This document shows positions 9,101 to 10,227 of a DNA stretch of 10,227 nt, piece by piece. The stretch's first letter is position 1. Every line of letters starts with the position of its first letter. The DNA is taken from contig WELB01000313.1 of assembly GCA_009602725.1 (NCBI GenBank), forward strand, positions 1 to 10,227, written 5' to 3'. Below the pieces are notes generated by a model that was not told where the DNA came from, ran no database searches, and saw nothing but the letters and a program-made list of their open reading frames with translations. This DNA comes from Spirogloea muscicola. Lineage: Eukaryota; Streptophyta; Zygnematophyceae; Spirogloeales; Spirogloeaceae. A program made the position numbers and the translations under genes.

Positions 9101-10168
9101 CCGAAGAAGGGATGCATCTGCTAACCTCAGCATAGGCATCATGCACAATTCGTAAATGAAGAAATATGCTCTCACCTCTGAATGACCACAATGGCCACCG
9201 GCCCAGGTAGAGAGACCACGCTTGGTTCACGCAAGAGGCTCGTGAGGCTGGCCAGCAGGCGACTAGCCTCCTGGCTTAGCTGCGCAGCATCCAGCAGCGG
9301 ATGCCCCCCCGCAATGGCCTCCATGCTGAAGCCCTTCTGGCCTGACGACTCTGCTCTTAAGGATGCAAACTAGGTTGGTGTCAGGGCGAAACCACACCTG
9401 TGTGGTCTTGGAAGCAAACCTGACAGCAGAACCATCAAACCTCACGACCAACCCTCTGTGGCTGATCCGTTGCCCTCTGCAAGCTAGCTCAGCATCAATC
9501 AGGCCGGAGCCAGGAACAAGCAGCAATCCTGGCGGCTCGGCTAGACTAGGCAAATTGCTGCAAGAGCGAGTGTGGTCACCGCTTCTCGGAGAAGCCTTGC
9601 CGCCAGAGGGTGATGCTGGACCCTGTGTGTACAGAAGGATGACCATCTCCACAAACTTGACAGCATGCAACCGCACGCCGTCATACTCGTGCTGTACAAC
9701 AACACACAGCACAGTCGATGAGCCAAGGGACTTCGCAGCCGATATATATCGCTTGAAGAGCGCAGCGCCGTGACAGAATGAGAAGGGAGTCAAAAGGGGG
9801 ACCACGGACCTGCAGGCCAGACTGGAGGATGGCTTCCTTGAGCCGCAGGACCGCTGACCAGGCCGCGGCCAGCTCGGGCGACACAGCGCGCAGCTCGCAG
9901 CCCTGCCCGGCGAGCAGCCGCGACAAGGTGAGGGCGCGTGAGAGCAAGTCCTCCGAGGCCGGGACGTGCAGGCAGGCTGGGGATGGCCGGGGAGGGGCTG
10001 GGGGCGACCTGGCGGGCGACGTGGTGCAGCGTGGTGCGGAAGAGGGCGGTGGAGGCGATGAGGGCGTGCTTGGCGACGGCGTGGGCGTCCTGGCGCAGCA
10101 TGGTGGCCAGCACGGGCTCCAGCGCGGGCACGTGCTCCACGTGCTTCACGCCAATCTCCTCCACCATC
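3123..10168 (-). CDS. SYMPK: Symplekin/Pta1-like pre-mRNA 3'-end processing scaffold (5' partial, 25 exons)
   Basis: Symplekin is the nuclear scaffold that joins CPSF and CstF factors in mRNA 3'-end cleavage and polyadenylation. Exons in gene order: 10168-10009, 9902-9810, 9691-9446, 9369-9176, 8976-8799, 8519-8376, 8265-7822, 7607-7203, 7087-7019, 6933-6781, 6645-6364, 6253-6206, 5951-5703, 5609-5547, 5443-5333, 5231-5148, 5017-4970, 4854-4780, 4672-4577, 4453-4373, 4282-4211, 4019-3975, 3858-3772, 3621-3518, 3159-3123. They give 1188 residues in one frame. Family signatures in order: EEIGVKH; VKFVEMVILLY; GGHPLLD; SLSSIARQRVAFFGR; WRDRI; DPRRLDPRR; DKSLQRLL; QGLSTLWALL; AIRLVANRL; EILIPILPSL; IFPRLLDLPLEKFQ; GPALTPTDALIALH; RTIIQAL; LWVGFLKC; APLAAHAAQPSI. 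Least certain are the 9446/9369 junction, the 8376 donor and the last exon. The start codon lies outside the window. Confidence 0.93.
3160..3517 (-). other. Last and longest symplekin intron, 358 bases
   Basis: Donor AG|GTCTGC after ...QPSIFNSIP; acceptor TTTTGCAG before GTCTCTGCAGG. Joining them (AG+G) gives an Arg codon and the ending IPRSLQAVLGNAAD, close in pattern to the PRS...VLG end of plant symplekins as I recall them. The intron is the only one here above 300 bases. Its first part stays open in the upstream frame for 81 codons to a stop at 3273-3271, so a retained form would carry a different C-terminus. Confidence 0.6.
4283..4372 (-). other. Stop-free, 3n symplekin intron (exitron-like)
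   Basis: This 90-base intron (GTAAGA donor, CCACAG acceptor) lies between ...AKALNQL and VENTPLPVLLL. It is divisible by three and has no in-frame stop, so retention would insert 30 residues without breaking the protein. Splicing restores the family's continuous LNQLVENTPLP stretch, so the spliced form is the normal one. Confidence 0.75.
4454..4576 (-). other. GC-AG intron in symplekin
   Basis: The exon 4672-4577 ends ...PLKK (AAG AAG) and the next bases are GCAAGC, the GC form of a donor, with exonic AAG on its 5' side. Reading on gives GCA AGC TAA, an in-frame stop, so splicing must occur at or before this point. The next exon begins GTG GTA GAT (VVDAITACLQQ) after a GGCAG acceptor. The joined PLKKVVDAI keeps the spacing I recall for the family. 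An upstream GT in AAA|GTGCCA would delete conserved residues. Confidence 0.8.
5642..5683. repeat. Intronic inverted plus tandem repeat of an 8-mer (symplekin intron 5610-5702)
   Basis: AAGTGATC (5642-5649) is followed 18 bases later by its reverse complement GATCACTT twice in tandem (5668-5675 and 5676-5683). Either tandem copy can pair with the first element to give an 8-bp stem. The whole unit lies inside a 93-base intron between the exons ending ALCSR and starting KHLLLGK. Confidence 0.6.
8092..8118 (-). other. Basic nuclear-localisation-like motif in symplekin
   Basis: The exon 8265-7822 codes KRAKVEPKR within a charged, probably disordered linker after the N-terminal domain. KRAK fits the monopartite K-K/R-X-K/R pattern recognised by importin alpha. 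A nuclear protein is expected here from the family role. The match is by pattern only. Confidence 0.5.
8376..10168 (-). other. Symplekin N-terminal helical-repeat domain, six exons
   Basis: Visible residues 1-338 correspond to the N-terminal HEAT-like (symplekin/PTA1 N-terminal) domain. Animal symplekin uses this domain to bind the phosphatase Ssu72 (established for the family, not visible here). The chain starts inside the domain with VEEIGVKHVEHVPALEPVLA, so the first helical repeats are upstream of the window. The D/E junction (9176|8976) splits a Ser codon and restores VVIQSLSSIARQ, a strong check on the model. Residues about 108-166, in exon 9691-9446, are a Ser/Gly/Pro-rich stretch that I do not recognise in relatives. 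Confidence 0.8.
8644..8665. repeat. Short direct repeat TGAGCATCAA x2, 12-base period (symplekin intron)
   Basis: Two exact copies of TGAGCATCAA start at 8644 and 8656, separated by two bases, within the 279-base intron 8520-8798. It is too short and too few-copied to call a satellite and is probably neutral. Confidence 0.5.
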
Positions 10169-10227
10169 CTGGCGGGGCGCGGCGCGCGTGAGCAGCGGCC
10201 GGGGCGCCCGGCGGCGCGCGCGCGCGG
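10169..10227 (-). other. 3' part of an upstream symplekin intron, pure GC edge
   Basis: The first visible coding exon is preceded by CGCCCCGCCAG, a good acceptor. One G then completes a codon (phase 2) before ATG GTG GAG. The family has conserved sequence before VEEIGVKH, so this ATG is an internal Met and the sequence beyond is intron. The last 27 bases (10201-10227) contain no A or T and end in an alternating GC run. Confidence 0.65.

Noticed and set aside
9790-10167. ATG at 10167 as the symplekin start codon
   Set aside because: It sits right after a good splice acceptor, and family members have conserved sequence before VEEIGVKH. The continuous frame past 10009 into 9790 runs through an intron and loses all similarity.
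1-10227. Search for tRNA, rRNA, CRISPR, transposon ends, bacterial operons or viral genes
   Set aside because: Nothing fitting was seen by eye; the window is explained by two spliced nuclear genes and spacer.

Overview
The window reads as nuclear DNA of an intron-rich eukaryote, most likely a green alga; a trebouxiophyte-like chlorophyte is my best guess, but the lineage is an inference. Both genes are cut into many short exons with GT-AG introns, mostly 75-280 bases long. The two encoded proteins look plant/algal in type: a class I haem peroxidase of the ascorbate peroxidase family, and a symplekin (Pta1) scaffold of the pre-mRNA 3'-end processing machinery with the DPRRLDPRR motif I associate with plant homologues. 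There is no sign of prokaryotic operons, mobile elements, tRNA or rRNA genes, or CRISPR.

Layout. The two genes converge, and both have their 5' ends outside the window. On the + strand, nine exons between 1 and 1855 encode the last 229 residues of an L-ascorbate peroxidase. Only about 22 N-terminal residues of the mature domain, and any targeting peptide, are missing. On the - strand, 25 exons between 10168 and 3123 encode 1188 residues of symplekin, running from within its N-terminal helical-repeat domain to the stop codon. Between the two stop codons lie 1267 bases (1856-3122) with no gene I can support. They should hold both 3' UTRs.

How the genes relate. They have no evident functional link: one detoxifies hydrogen peroxide, the other holds together the cleavage and polyadenylation complex in the nucleus. 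What they share is composition. GC content is extreme at both window edges, which are the 5' ends of the two genes, and falls towards the convergent middle.

I see no novel multi-gene system. The points worth a second look are: changed cation-site residues and an active-site cysteine in the peroxidase; a very strong phase-0 bias of the symplekin introns; one well-supported GC-AG intron; an in-frame stop-free intron; a long open stretch in the last symplekin intron; an intronic inverted repeat; and the 5'-to-3' GC3 decline. All exon borders were placed by eye from splice signals, reading frame and recalled family conservation, without alignment software or RNA data.
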